Shown: piece by piece, positions 10,764 to 20,600 of the stretch
Position numbering within the stretch: the stretch's first letter is position 1
Layout: each line of letters opens with the position of its first letter
Assembly (NCBI RefSeq): GCF_027570195.1
Contig: NZ_JAKMUZ010000001.1
Location: 150,510-214,509 of the forward strand
Direction: 5' to 3'
From: Corynebacterium yonathiae
GTDB lineage: Bacteria > Actinomycetota > Actinomycetes > Mycobacteriales > Mycobacteriaceae
DNA length: 64,000 nt
The notes under the pieces: generated by a model
What the model was told of the DNA's origin: nothing
The model's input: only the letters and a program-made list of their open reading frames with translations
Databases searched by the model: none
Made by a program: the position numbers and the translations under genes

Positions 10764-12101
10764 TTAGTCTTCTTCGGAGGCTGCCAAGTCAAAAGTGACG
10801 GCGCCACGCAAAATGGTGTGGGTAACGCGGGCGCCGAACTCTTCACCTGCATAAGGGTTGTTTTCGGACTTGGATGCCAGCTTGGAGGAATCAGAAACCC
10901 AGTGGTGGTCTGGGTCCACAATGGTCAAGTTAGCTGGCTCGCCTTCTGCGATGGGACGGCCATGCCCCGGCAGGCGGGTGATTTCTGCAGGGCGCTCGGA
11001 CATGACGCGGGCGACAAAGCGCCAATCGGCCAGCCCGGTCTCGACGAAGATTTTGGCGATAACGGCCAGGGAAGATTCCAGGCCCAACATGCCTGGGCGG
11101 GCATTTTCAAACTCCACGCACTTGTCTTCGGAGCCGTGCGGGGCATGGTCAGTGGCCACGCAGTCGATGGTGCCGTCGAGCAGCGCCTGGCGCAGGGCTT
11201 CGGTATCGCGCTTCTCGCGCAACGGCGGGTTGACACGGAAGAGGCCATCGTAGGTGCGCAGCTTGTCGTCGGTCATCAACAGGTGGTGCGGGGTGACCTC
11301 AGCGGTCAGCGGGATGTCCTGCTCCTTGGCCCACTTGAGCAGCTCCACGGTGCCCAGGGTGGAAGCGTGACAAATGTGCACGCGATTGCCATAGTCGCGC
11401 GCCAAGAGTGCATCGCGGGCCACAATGGATTCTTCCGCCACGCGCGGCCAACCGCGCAGGCCTAGCTTGGCTGCGGTCTCGCCTTCGTGCGCTGAAGCAC
11501 CGCCGGTCATGCGGTCGTCCTCGGCGTGCTGAGCCAGCAGCACATTCATACCCTTGGCGTATTCCAAAGCACGACGCATCAGCTGCGGATCCTGGACGCA
11601 TTTGCCATCATCGGAGAACATGCGCACCTTGGCATCCGAGCGAGCCATCATGCCGAACTCTGTAAGGGTCTTGCCTTCCAGGCCCTTGGTAATGGAGCCC
11701 ACTGGGTGGACGTCGCACAGCGCCAGTGCTTGGGACTTCGCCCACACGGATTCCGCGATGATTGGCTGATCGGTTACCGGGTTGGTATTGGCCATGGTGA
11801 ATACGGCGGTAAAACCACCCTTGGCAGCCGCCTTCGAACCGGTCTCGATGGTTTCGGTGTCCTCACGGCCGGGCTCGCGCAGGTGCACGTGCATATCTAC
11901 GAGCCCCGGTAGAAGAACGTTGCCGTCGCCATTGATGACCTTAGCGTCTTGTGCCTCCACGTCACCGCCAATGGCCGAAATAACGCCATCTTTAACCAGC
12001 ACATTGGTGGGCTCGCCTTCACCGTACAAGCGCACATTCTTAATCACGAGTGGGGATTCCGCCGGCGCGGAAAGGCGACCGGTTTCCGGGTAAGTAGTCA
12101 T
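10764..12101 (-). CDS. pyrC: Dihydroorotase (class I)
   Basis: PyrC closes carbamoyl aspartate to dihydroorotate. The 445-residue amidohydrolase has the metal-binding [10 protein letters not shown] motif, [14 protein letters not shown], and the C-terminal catalytic aspartate region ATDHAPHG. These place it in the long class I (allantoinase-like) group common in Gram-positive bacteria, which often works next to aspartate transcarbamoylase. It lies between pyrB and carA in the same transcript. Confidence 0.97.
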   Translation of the reverse strand: MTTYPETGRLSAPAESPLVIKNVRLYGEGEPTNVLVKDGVISAIGGDVEAQDAKVINGDGNVLLPGLVDMHVHLREPGREDTETIETGSKAAAKGGFTAVFTMANTNPVTDQPIIAESVWAKSQALALCDVHPVGSITKGLEGKTLTEFGMMARSDAKVRMFSDDGKCVQDPQLMRRALEYAKGMNVLLAQHAEDDRMTGGASAHEGETAAKLGLRGWPRVAEESIVARDALLARDYGNRVHICHASTLGTVELLKWAKEQDIPLTAEVTPHHLLMTDDKLRTYDGLFRVNPPLREKRDTEALRQALLDGTIDCVATDHAPHGSEDKCVEFENARPGMLGLESSLAVIAKIFVETGLADWRFVARVMSERPAEITRLPGHGRPIAEGEPANLTIVDPDHHWVSDSSKLASKSENNPYAGEEFGARVTHTILRGAVTFDLAASEED

Positions 12102-12135
12102 TTTCTCTCCCTAAGGTTGATTGCGGGTCGCGGTA

Positions 12136-13092
12136 TTAAAAGCCGGCGTTTTCGCCATTGGTCAGCAGGGTAAACAGCACCGCCATGCGGGCGTGCACAC
12201 CGTTGTGTACCTGCTGTAGGACGGCGGTTTTATCCAAATCAGCCACGCCATAGTTGATCTCCATGCCGCGCAGCATAGGGCCAGGGTGCATGACAATGGC
12301 GTCTTTGTGCATTGCCGCCGCGCGGTCCTTGGACAAGCCAAAGAGGTTGGCGTATTCGCGGTGGGATGGGAAGAAGCCGCCATTCATTCGTTCTTGCTGC
12401 ACGCGCAGCATCATCACGACATCGGCCTCGGCGATCTCTGCATCAAAGTCATAGGACACGCGCACTGGCCACTTATCTACCCCAAAGGGCATGAGGGTAG
12501 CTGGACCTACAAGGGTTACCTCAGCACCGAGCGTGGTGAGCAAATCCACGTTGGAGCGCACCACGCGCGAGTGCAGGCAATCGCCCACAATCTTTACTTT
12601 GAGACCAGCAAAGCCTTGCTCGCCGTGCAAGCCAAGTCGTTGGCGCATGGTTACCGCATCAAGCAGTGCCTGCGTTGGGTGCTGGTGGGCGCCGTCGCCC
12701 GCGTTAATAACGGATGGGCCCTTGCCCTCAGGGGCTACCCACTGAGCGAGCTGCTGCGGAGCGCCAGAAGAAGGGTGACGCATAATAATTGCGTCTGCTC
12801 CAATGGCGGCCAGGGTAAGGCCAGTATCTTTGAGGGACTCGCCCTTTTTCACTGAAGAATTAGAGGCAGACAGGTTAATTACGTCTGCAGACATCCATTT
12901 GCCGGCTGTTTCAAAGGAGGAACGGGTGCGAGTGGAGTTTTCATAAAAGAGCGTATAGATGGTGCGCCCGCGCAAGGTGGGAAGCTTTTTAACTTCGCGG
13001 CCTTCGAGGGCCTCGCGGAAGCGATCTGCTTCATCCATCAGGCCGATAATTTCAGACTTATCGAGCTCCGCCATATCGATGAGGTGCTTCAT
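12136..13092 (-). CDS. pyrB: Aspartate carbamoyltransferase catalytic subunit
   Basis: PyrB condenses carbamoyl phosphate and aspartate, the committed step of pyrimidine synthesis. The 318-residue chain has the carbamoyl-phosphate-binding [10 protein letters not shown] motif, HPTQALLD and the HPGPM segment near the C-terminus. No regulatory pyrI gene is nearby, consistent with the actinobacterial form controlled through PyrR. The ATG at 13092 is two bases after the pyrR stop, so the genes are tightly coupled. Confidence 0.97.
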   Translation of the reverse strand: MKHLIDMAELDKSEIIGLMDEADRFREALEGREVKKLPTLRGRTIYTLFYENSTRTRSSFETAGKWMSADVINLSASNSSVKKGESLKDTGLTLAAIGADAIIMRHPSSGAPQQLAQWVAPEGKGPSVINAGDGAHQHPTQALLDAVTMRQRLGLHGEQGFAGLKVKIVGDCLHSRVVRSNVDLLTTLGAEVTLVGPATLMPFGVDKWPVRVSYDFDAEIAEADVVMMLRVQQERMNGGFFPSHREYANLFGLSKDRAAAMHKDAIVMHPGPMLRGMEINYGVADLDKTAVLQQVHNGVHARMAVLFTLLTNGENAGF

Positions 13093-13094
13093 GG

Positions 13095-13703
13095 TTATGC
13101 CTCCCCCTTCTCAGTGCCTGCGGCATCGAGGTTGGCGGCGGCTCGGGTCAGCACGACCGCATCTCGACCGTCAATCTCACTATTATATACGGTGACGTCT
13201 TCTTCTCGCGCGGTAGGCAGGTTCTTGCCCACGTAATCTGCGCGGATGGGAACCTCGCGGTGGCCGCGGTCTACCAGGACTGCGAGCTGGATAATGTCGG
13301 GCCGGCCCACGTCGCTTAGCGCGTCAAGGGCGGCGCGAATGGTGCGGCCGGAATACAAAACATCATCAACCAGGATGACAATCGCGTTATCGATACCACC
13401 GGTAGGAATGGTGGTGGGTTGCAATGCGCGATGCGGCTTATTGAGCAAATCATCGCGGTAGAGGGTGATATCGAGGGAGCCCCATGGGACTTCTACCCCG
13501 GAAAATTCTGCGATCTTAAGTGCAAGACGCTGTGCTAGCGGCACGCCACCAGAGGGAATGCCAAGCAGAATGACCCGCGGGGCCTCCGCGGAATCGAGCG
13601 CCGTTTTTTCAATAATCTGGTGCGCGATGCGTGCAACGGTACGCGAGACATCATCGGAGCTTAAAAGCTCCAATTGTTTCGCGGTAGCGTTAGTTTCACT
13701 CAT
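13095..13703 (-). CDS. pyrR: Pyrimidine operon regulator PyrR / uracil phosphoribosyltransferase
   Basis: PyrR binds pyr mRNA in response to UMP/UTP and can also convert uracil plus PRPP to UMP. The 202-residue protein has a phosphoribosyltransferase fold with the PRPP loop [20 protein letters not shown] and the N-terminal [17 protein letters not shown] region. Translation starts at the ATG at 13703, five bases after AAGGAGG. It heads the pyr operon, and the hairpin described in its leader may be its own target, giving feedback on the whole operon. Confidence 0.96.
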   Translation of the reverse strand: MSETNATAKQLELLSSDDVSRTVARIAHQIIEKTALDSAEAPRVILLGIPSGGVPLAQRLALKIAEFSGVEVPWGSLDITLYRDDLLNKPHRALQPTTIPTGGIDNAIVILVDDVLYSGRTIRAALDALSDVGRPDIIQLAVLVDRGHREVPIRADYVGKNLPTAREEDVTVYNSEIDGRDAVVLTRAAANLDAAGTEKGEA

Positions 13704-13706
13704 CGT

Positions 13707-13735
13707 GACCTCCTTCCCCGCCTCACGGTGCGGTC
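13707..13735 (-). promoter_or_regulatory. Candidate PyrR-binding hairpin overlapping the pyrR ribosome binding site
   Basis: The mRNA-sense (minus) strand can form a CCGC/GCGG stem (13733-13730 with 13721-13718) whose loop contains CCGUGA (13728-13723). This fits the CNGNGA hexaloop described for PyrR RNA targets. The flanking GACC (13735-13732) can alternatively pair with GGUC (13710-13707), which covers the end of the AAGGAGG ribosome binding site. This would suit translational repression by PyrR, the mode reported for mycobacteria. The role is inferred from sequence alone. Confidence 0.5.
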
Positions 13736-13765
13736 TTTAAAGGATGCCGGTAGATGGTCTCAAAA

Positions 13766-13785
13766 GTGTCTAGGGTGTTAGACAC
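13766..13785. repeat. Perfect inverted repeat at the 5' end of the pyr leader
   Basis: GTGTCTA (13766-13772), spacer GGGTGT, TAGACAC (13779-13785). The arms are perfect over seven bases. It lies six bases downstream of a TAAAGT candidate -10 for the pyr operon, so it would sit at or just after the transcription start. It could be a protein operator or a 5' stem-loop in the leader mRNA. Confidence 0.5.
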
Positions 13786-13790
13786 AAGAT

Positions 13791-13796
13791 ACTTTA
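13791..13796 (-). promoter_or_regulatory. Candidate -10 element of the pyr operon
   Basis: The minus strand reads TAAAGT, matching the corynebacterial TANANT -10 pattern, about 90 bases upstream of the pyrR start codon. No convincing -35 hexamer was seen at the usual distance. Confidence 0.35.
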
Positions 13797-13845
13797 GCAC
13801 TCCACCCGCCATTCGGGTGCGGCAACCCAGAAAGGTACTTCGACG

Positions 13846-15189
13846 GTGAGTTTTTCCGCACAGCACGTCGTCCCTGCTCCGCGCACAGATGTCTGGGCCT
13901 GGCATACCCGCCCGGGTGCCCTCACCCGGCTCAACGCCCCGTTTGCCTTTATGACCCCAGTGCAACAGGCAAAGAACCTGGGGAATGGCACTTCCATTCT
14001 GCGCTTGCCGGGCGGCCTGCAGTGGAAGGCCCAGCATGTGTTGTCTCGTTACCAGGAGGGCTATTCCTTTAGTGATGAGTGCGTCAATTCCCCGCTGCGC
14101 CAGCTGATCCAGTGGCGCCATACGCACACTTTTGCCGAGGATCCGGCCGGTACCCGGGTAACGGATGAGGTGGACACGCGGGTTCCTTCCGCCGCATTGA
14201 AATCAGTCTTTGCTTATCGTCAGCATCAGCTGATTGAAGACTTTGCTTTCTTCAAGCGCCTGCGCGATGCGGGACTTAATATCCAACCATTGACCATTGC
14301 GATGACAGGTTCGCGCGGCAGTGTCGGCACGGCGCTTACTGCGCAGCTACGCACCGCCGGCCATACAGTGATCCAACTCGTGCGTGGTAAGGCGGGCAGT
14401 GGCCAACGCCATTGGAATACCAACTTCCCCGATCCGCACTTATTAGACGGCGTGGACGTCCTTGTCCATCTTGCTGGCGAGCCCATCTTCGGCCGGTTCA
14501 ACGAGGAGCACAAGGCTGCTATCCTCGATTCCCGCGTGGGCCCCACCGAAAGCCTAGCCCGACTGGCGGGGGCTACGCCTTCCGTGCACACCATGGTCTG
14601 CGCCTCCGCCGTGGGTTTTTACGGCGCTGACCGGGGCGATGAGATTCTCACTGAGGACTCCGCGCCTGGCGACGGCTTCCTCGCTAATGTCGTGCGCCAG
14701 TGGGAGGGCGCCTGCGAACCCGCCCGCGCAGCGGGCACCCGCGTAATCAATATCCGCACCGGGATCGCTATGGCGGGCAACTCCGGGCTTTTGCCCCTCT
14801 TGCGCGCGCTCTTTTCGACGGGCCTGGGTGGCCCCTTTGGCGATGGCAATTTTTGGTTTAGCTGGGTTGCCATCGATGACCTCACGGATACCTATTTCCG
14901 CGCCATCGTGGTTGATTCGCTTTCCGGCCCGGTTAATGCGACCTCCCCCAATCCTGTACTCAATAAGGATTTTGTTGCTGCATTGGGCAAAGAGCTCCAC
15001 CGACCAGCTATTGTGCCTGTACCTTCCTTTGGTCCTGCGCTTTTGCTCGGGCGCGAGGGCGCCCAGGAGTTAGCCTTGGCAGAGCAACGCGTAGCACCCA
15101 CCGTGCTCACCCAGCTCGGTCATACCTTCCGCTACCCCACTATCGATGCCGCCTTGGCGCATGAATTGGGCGGCGAAAGCCTGGTGTAG
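13846..15189 (+). CDS. TIGR01777-type protein: SRPBCC domain fused to NAD(P)-binding epimerase-like domain
   Basis: The 447-residue protein has an N-terminal SRPBCC/cyclase-like ligand-binding domain (about residues 1-145) followed by an extended SDR fold that opens with ITGxxGxxG-like MTGSRGSVGTALTAQL. It includes the conserved LAGEPI, ASAVGFYG and FGDGNFWFSWVAIDDL stretches typical of the YfcH/TIGR01777 family. The substrate of this family is not established. A GTG at 13846 with AAAGG upstream starts translation. It is divergent from pyrR and convergent with the defence cluster. Confidence 0.85.
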   Translation: MSFSAQHVVPAPRTDVWAWHTRPGALTRLNAPFAFMTPVQQAKNLGNGTSILRLPGGLQWKAQHVLSRYQEGYSFSDECVNSPLRQLIQWRHTHTFAEDPAGTRVTDEVDTRVPSAALKSVFAYRQHQLIEDFAFFKRLRDAGLNIQPLTIAMTGSRGSVGTALTAQLRTAGHTVIQLVRGKAGSGQRHWNTNFPDPHLLDGVDVLVHLAGEPIFGRFNEEHKAAILDSRVGPTESLARLAGATPSVHTMVCASAVGFYGADRGDEILTEDSAPGDGFLANVVRQWEGACEPARAAGTRVINIRTGIAMAGNSGLLPLLRALFSTGLGGPFGDGNFWFSWVAIDDLTDTYFRAIVVDSLSGPVNATSPNPVLNKDFVAALGKELHRPAIVPVPSFGPALLLGREGAQELALAEQRVAPTVLTQLGHTFRYPTIDAALAHELGGESLV

Positions 15190-15199
15190 TTGCGGTCAG

Positions 15200-15244
15200 C
15201 CGCCCCCCAGCAGGGAGCCGTGGAAAAAACGTTCCTAGGGGCGG
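15200..15244. terminator. Inverted repeat between convergent genes, possible bidirectional terminator
   Basis: CCGCCCC (15200-15206) pairs with GGGGCGG (15238-15244), and flanking TGCGGT/ACCACGCA can extend the stem with bulges. It lies between the ends of two converging genes. No T tract follows, so the assignment rests mainly on position. Confidence 0.3.
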
Positions 15245-15263
15245 ACCACGCAGCCGTAATTCA

Positions 15264-17582
15264 CTAAACCGGCAACAACTCTGATGCCTCCCCGACCACG
15301 CTGACTAGCAGCATGTCGCGCGCACGCGAAGCCGCAACATAAAGCAGCGCACGCTCGCGCTGCAGCGCTTCGTCGGCTTCGGCGGGGGCGAGCCCTTTAA
15401 ATAGGTAGCGCTGAGGGAGGGCCTCGGCGCTGACGTCGAGGAGGATGACGTGCGTGAACTCTAAGCCTTTGGCATTGTGCATCGTCATGACTGCCACTGG
15501 GCGCTCCGTGGAGGTGCGGCGGCCAGCACTGACGGCTACGTCGTGCTCACCCAATTGGCGGGCAATTTCTTCACCACGCTGATTGGTGCGGGTAAGTACG
15601 CCGATGGAAACATCTTCTTCGCCTTGGGTCCAGTCCTTGATGTGCTCAGCCAACCTTGCTGCTTCCTCTGCTTTGGACGCCGAATGCAGCACAATAGGTG
15701 CAGGCCCCTGGCGCACTGAGTGGTACCCGGTGAGCTCATCCACGTCCTCTTCAGAGTCCACCCATTCGGTTCCCTCCAGAATCGCGGTGGCATAGCCTAA
15801 GTTCTGCGCGGTGGTGCGATAGTTCACGCGCAGCTTCGAGGAAGCGCGCCCGCGGGTTTCGATCCCATAGTTGCGCAGTACGAGGCGCTGGCCGTAGATG
15901 CGTTGGTGGGAGTCTTCGGCAATGAAGATGTCATTCGGGCCGCGCTTGGCCACCGCGCGTAGGAACTTCCAGTGGCCGGCATGGAAGTCCTGGGCTTCGT
16001 CGATAAGCACGTGATCAAACATGCCTTCCGTGCCGGTACGGTGTTCCACAATGTGCGCCGCCACCGCCGCTGCGGCAGGATAGGTCAGCCGGGAAATGGA
16101 GGCGCATCCGTCATGGAAGTACTCCACAATCGCCCACACTGCCTTGCGCTCAGCCCTGGTCAGTGGTGTACCCCGGCCAGTGCGGCGCGCACGCAAGTAG
16201 GATTTTTCATCCTTGATTCCCTGCGTCAGAATCACAGCGGAATACTCCTGGGAGAGGAATGTCGGGTGGGACTTCTCAGTCGGTAGCTTTCCGCCTTTGA
16301 GCTCTGCTGCTTCTTGCCATAGGCGCTTTTCCTCGACGCCATCTAAGCCACTGGGGAGGAAGTCCGCCTCAATGCCCAACGCATCCTTCAACGCTGCCGC
16401 GCGCTCGGTGGATTGTGCGTTCTTAAGCACGCTAAAGACCAGCGCATCGACACCGCTAATCCATAGCCCCGGCGCGCCATGCACGGGGGCCTCCAGGAAG
16501 GTGGGATAGAGCTCGTTCATCTGTGCCTTGAGCGCGGTGGCGAGCTCCCGTGTGTAGGTGGTGAGGAAGACTCGGGCCTTAGGATTCTTCTTGAGCAGGT
16601 GCTTCGTGCGGTGCACCACCACCACGGTCTTGCCGGTACCCGCACCACCGGTCACACGCGCGGAACCGGAGTGCTCCGCCTCTACGGCGCGGCGCTGGCT
16701 CGGGTGCAGGTACACGCGCCACTGTGCGAAGGAGCCTTGCAGGATGGCGTCGAGTTCTTCCTCCCCGGGGTCGGTGACAAAGTCGCGCTGCGCGGCTGGC
16801 GAGGTAATGCTTTCTACCAAGGCCTTATCGGAGTCAGTATCCTCCACCGTGATGCGCTCCAGGCCGAGGTCCTCGCGCACCTCCTCGATGCTCATTCCTG
16901 CCAGCAGGCCCACCACCGCGTCGAGTTCCCACGCCGCCACAGTCACCAGCGTGGCTTCCAGCTGCGCCACGGTGTCGGCGGTCTCGAGCAGCGCTACCGT
17001 GTCCGGTGATAGTCCGAGCTCATCGGTGAGCGCTCGCTTGTCGACGTCCACCATGTCCCACGGCCGCACCTTCTCCTGCTCCGCCGCGGGGGCTAACGGC
17101 GCGCCCTCAGTCTCCGCAGCATCAGCGCGCTCCGCGTTGGCAGAGGCTTCCTCCGCTTCTTGTTTAGCGCGCTGTTCTGCCACCATCTCCGCCGCGAGCT
17201 TCTTAGCGCGCGATTGAATTTCTTCCTCCGACAGGGCTCCCGTCTCCGCCTGCGAATCCGCATCCACCAATTGCGGCACACCGGAAACGCCGTTGACCAC
17301 GAAGGTCTTCGAGGTCGCTAGTGCATATGCATCGTCGTGATTGAGGATGTCGATGATGACGAACTGCTGGAGGTTCTCGGAATGCAGCTCAAAAAGCACC
17401 GCTCGGTATTTTTGCGTCACCCGTGCTGTACGCACGCGCTTATCGGCGGCGCCTTGTACGGGTTCGACGTGCAGGGAAGGATTCGTGGGATCCTTGAGCA
17501 GCTTCTCATAAAACGCCAGGACCTGGCTACGGATGCTGGGATCGTAGGTAAACGTGCGGTAGAACGATACGCTCGTTGCCAT
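15264..17582 (-). CDS. UvrD-like superfamily 1 helicase with RelE-like N-terminal domain
   Basis: The 772-residue protein is a complete superfamily 1A helicase: Walker A GGAGTGKT (about residue 312), DEAQD Walker B (about 526), EDSHQRIYG, RVNYRTT, the MHNAKGLEF motif V and YVAASRAR motif VI (about 748). Residues 1-100 resemble a RelE/ParE fold (NPSLHVEPVQGAADKRVRTA, YRAVLFEL, HDDAYA). I recall the same domain at the front of other bacterial UvrD-like proteins. Residues 130-200 are alanine/glutamate-rich and probably helical. AAAGGA lies seven bases before the ATG at 17582. The gene follows the YprA-like gene by 55 bases, so it may be the last gene of the defence operon or a separate repair helicase. 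Confidence 0.85.
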   Translation of the reverse strand: MATSVSFYRTFTYDPSIRSQVLAFYEKLLKDPTNPSLHVEPVQGAADKRVRTARVTQKYRAVLFELHSENLQQFVIIDILNHDDAYALATSKTFVVNGVSGVPQLVDADSQAETGALSEEEIQSRAKKLAAEMVAEQRAKQEAEEASANAERADAAETEGAPLAPAAEQEKVRPWDMVDVDKRALTDELGLSPDTVALLETADTVAQLEATLVTVAAWELDAVVGLLAGMSIEEVREDLGLERITVEDTDSDKALVESITSPAAQRDFVTDPGEEELDAILQGSFAQWRVYLHPSQRRAVEAEHSGSARVTGGAGTGKTVVVVHRTKHLLKKNPKARVFLTTYTRELATALKAQMNELYPTFLEAPVHGAPGLWISGVDALVFSVLKNAQSTERAAALKDALGIEADFLPSGLDGVEEKRLWQEAAELKGGKLPTEKSHPTFLSQEYSAVILTQGIKDEKSYLRARRTGRGTPLTRAERKAVWAIVEYFHDGCASISRLTYPAAAAVAAHIVEHRTGTEGMFDHVLIDEAQDFHAGHWKFLRAVAKRGPNDIFIAEDSHQRIYGQRLVLRNYGIETRGRASSKLRVNYRTTAQNLGYATAILEGTEWVDSEEDVDELTGYHSVRQGPAPIVLHSASKAEEAARLAEHIKDWTQGEEDVSIGVLTRTNQRGEEIARQLGEHDVAVSAGRRTSTERPVAVMTMHNAKGLEFTHVILLDVSAEALPQRYLFKGLAPAEADEALQRERALLYVAASRARDMLLVSVVGEASELLPV

Positions 17583-17637
17583 CGCGTGTCCTTTCGTGGA
17601 GGTCAGTAAACGGGTGGAGGAAACGGATACGACAAGT

Positions 17638-20600
17638 CTAGGAAGGTTCCAGTGCTGCAGTTAGGGATTCGGGAACAGTACCCGCTGCACCAAAGTCCGC
17701 GCCGAATACCGCGAATCCTTCCGCCTCGAAGTCGGCCTGCAGGTCCTCGACATCCTCAGCAAAGAGCAACAACACCTTGGCCGCAGGCCACTGTGCGACC
17801 ACAGGGATGCCGGAGACCTCACCACCGATAGATTCTGCATCGGGCTCTGGCATACCGGCTACAGCCATCGCTTGCAGCGACTCAAACACTTCCGGCTCGT
17901 CGCCAAAGGCTTCGAGGGCCTCTTCCCATCTAGGCGTTATGGCTTCCTGCGGCGCTGTTTCAGCAGGCTCTGCAGGGGCTTCCGGGTCTACAGCCGGGGT
18001 ATCGGGGGCTACCTCGAGCGCGACTGCATCTTCCACTACGGACTCGGTGACTTCCACCCGCGCCAGAGTGGGGTCAAGGTAGGCCATGTTGCTCAAGCCC
18101 AAGAAGAGGCGCCACGCGCTGAGGTCTTCAGAAACACCGGTGGCATCGAAACGCACTCGGCGGTGTGCATCGCCCACTCCGGCTGTCACAGCACCCAGGT
18201 GAGTCTTTTCAAATCCGCCCGGTACCTGCGCTCCGCCAAAGGAGGCTTCCAGCAAAGCAGCCTTGCTGAGGCTGTCCCAATCCCTAGAGGGCTGCATGAG
18301 CAGGTTAAACAGCAGCGTTAGGGGATCACGCTCCAGAAGATAAAGCCGCTCCAACGAGGCATTGAGCTTGCTGGCCAACGCCGCGTGAAGATCCGGCCTG
18401 ACCCACGCGGGCGGATCTTTAGGCTCATTGCGTACTGCGGCTTGGCGGGCATCAATGTCCTGCCAGGTCAGCGACCAAGGCAAGTAGCCTTTCTCATAGA
18501 GCCCATTGCGCTTATCAAAGTCATCCTTGACGCGGTTGTGCACCTCGCTCGCGTGGTAGGCCGCACCGTCGAGGTACACCGCGATGTCCCGGATCGCACT
18601 ATCGCGGGTGGAGAAGACAAAGTCAGGGATGGTGCCACCAATCTGTTTTTGTTCCTCCATGACCCACTCGTGGCGGGAGCCTTCAAAGCTGATGGTCCAC
18701 TGCGCGTGGTTGCCCTTCATCGATTCCACGACGGTAGCACCCAGTTGTTTAAAGTCCGCGCGCAGTTGTTCCACAAAGCGCAATTCCAACTTGGATTGCT
18801 CGCTGCGCTCTGGGCGCTCCTCGGTGAGGTGGCCCTCCCAGGTGAACTCAGACGGGTCGGAATCCGTGGGAACGTGGAGATCATCGGCCAAAATCTTGCG
18901 CAGGGCCACCACCGCGGCCTCCCGGGAGGTCTGCGGGATCTGGCTGCTGCGGGCAAACGGCAGCAAGCAGGACGGGCAGCACTGCCGCTCTTCCTCGGCA
19001 CAGTGGCAGGAGGACAGCCGCTGATACGCCACGAGCAGCATCTGACGCACATGCGCCGGCTCGGTGAACTGCGCGAGATAGCCCGTGCCGCCCGGCACGG
19101 TGTCATGGATGAGCAGCATGTCTACCGGGCTGCCATCGGAATCCACGCGCACGGGCTCCACGTCGAGGTGATCCGGGTTTCCGCCCAGGTATTCCTTGAA
19201 ACCCAACTTCAGCGCCGCCACTAATGAAGGCAGCGTGGTGGATTCCACCATGCCGAGCAGCGCCGGCAGGTGTACCAGCACTCCCTGCGTGCCTAGGCTG
19301 CGGCCCAACGCAAAGCTAATGGAGTGCTCCTCTGCTGCATTGCGGTACTCGCACCAGGGCGCGTGGTCCTGCCAGCGGTTGGCGCCCACATCAGAATCCA
19401 GGTGGCCACAGCGTTCACATACTCTAAACAGCGGGGTCTCACGGTCCACGGCAGCAAAGGTGCGCCTGCTTCCTCCACCATGGCGGCCAAGGTTCAGCCA
19501 CCGCATCTCCACATGTGCGAGGTATTCCATACCGAAGCCGGAATCGGACAGGTACCAGGCCGTACCACGCCCGCCCTCAGGTACGTTGAAGCTCAGCTGC
19601 GTCTGGAAGCGCAACGAGGTGCGGTCATCGGTGATGTCACTAATGGCGGAGCGGGCAGCATCCACGGTGGCATAGACCTTGGTCATTTCCACCACGTCTA
19701 CTAACTGTTCCCTATCCGCAAAGCCCTTGGCCCCACACTCTGGGCACGCACCAACCCGTGGCGCGGCCACGGCCACATCTTCATCGCTGGAGAGCACCGC
19801 ACCGGTGGCTTCCGAATAGGAACACTCCGGGCACAAGCGCCACTGCGTTAGCGCGGAGTGGTGCTCACCCAGCTCCACCGAATCCACCTGGGCGCCCACG
19901 CCTTGGACGTAGAAAGTGTTACCCGGGGCAAGTTCAGTAAGCGCGGAGGACACACCACGGCTGTAGCTGTAGGTCTCCGTTTCAAACTTCTGGACCTCCT
20001 CATTGAAGGAGGACACAGCAAGGTCGAACTCCACGGCATCATCGAGCAGCGTAAAGTTCGGCAGCAGCCCAAAGCGCTCTAATGCACTAATCCAGTACTC
20101 ATCGGCGTGGTCTGCCAGCTGCTTGCGCACGAACCGCTGGGAGGCCACCGTGGCATCATATTGGTTCTTCAGGTCCTCATCTTCCACCGCGGTGGTTTCC
20201 ACACGCCCTTTAAGTTCGGTAACGCGCTTGCTTAAGACCTCAAGGCGCCCCAGCAGCAGCTGCTGCGTGGCACTCCAGCGCTCACGCGCGGCGTGCAAAT
20301 CCATCTCCATTCCGGAAGACGCACCGGACGCCCCAGGAGAGCCAGCCGGACCAGAAGTCCCAGCATCGTCCGCCAAGCACCACTGCCGCAGCTCAGCTAA
20401 TACTTCCGGAGACGCATGCGGTGCGACAGTTGCCGCGAAGCGCTCATAGGCCGCCGCCACCGTCTCAGCAGACAGCTCACTGAGAGCATCCACCACGGAG
20501 TAGCTCGCATGCGTGAACACATCGCGCGCGCTGCGCAGCTGCTCGACTGAGCTGGCCACATCAGTGCTGTCAATGAGATAGGCCACGAACTGGCGGTGCA

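Noticed and set aside
9808..10767. Plus-strand open frame of 319 codons
   Set aside because: Shadow of carA; no recognisable domain or ribosome binding site.
18385..19224. Plus-strand open frame of 279 codons inside the giant helicase gene
   Set aside because: Antisense to the DUF1998/nuclease-like coding region, which has clear motifs in its own frame.
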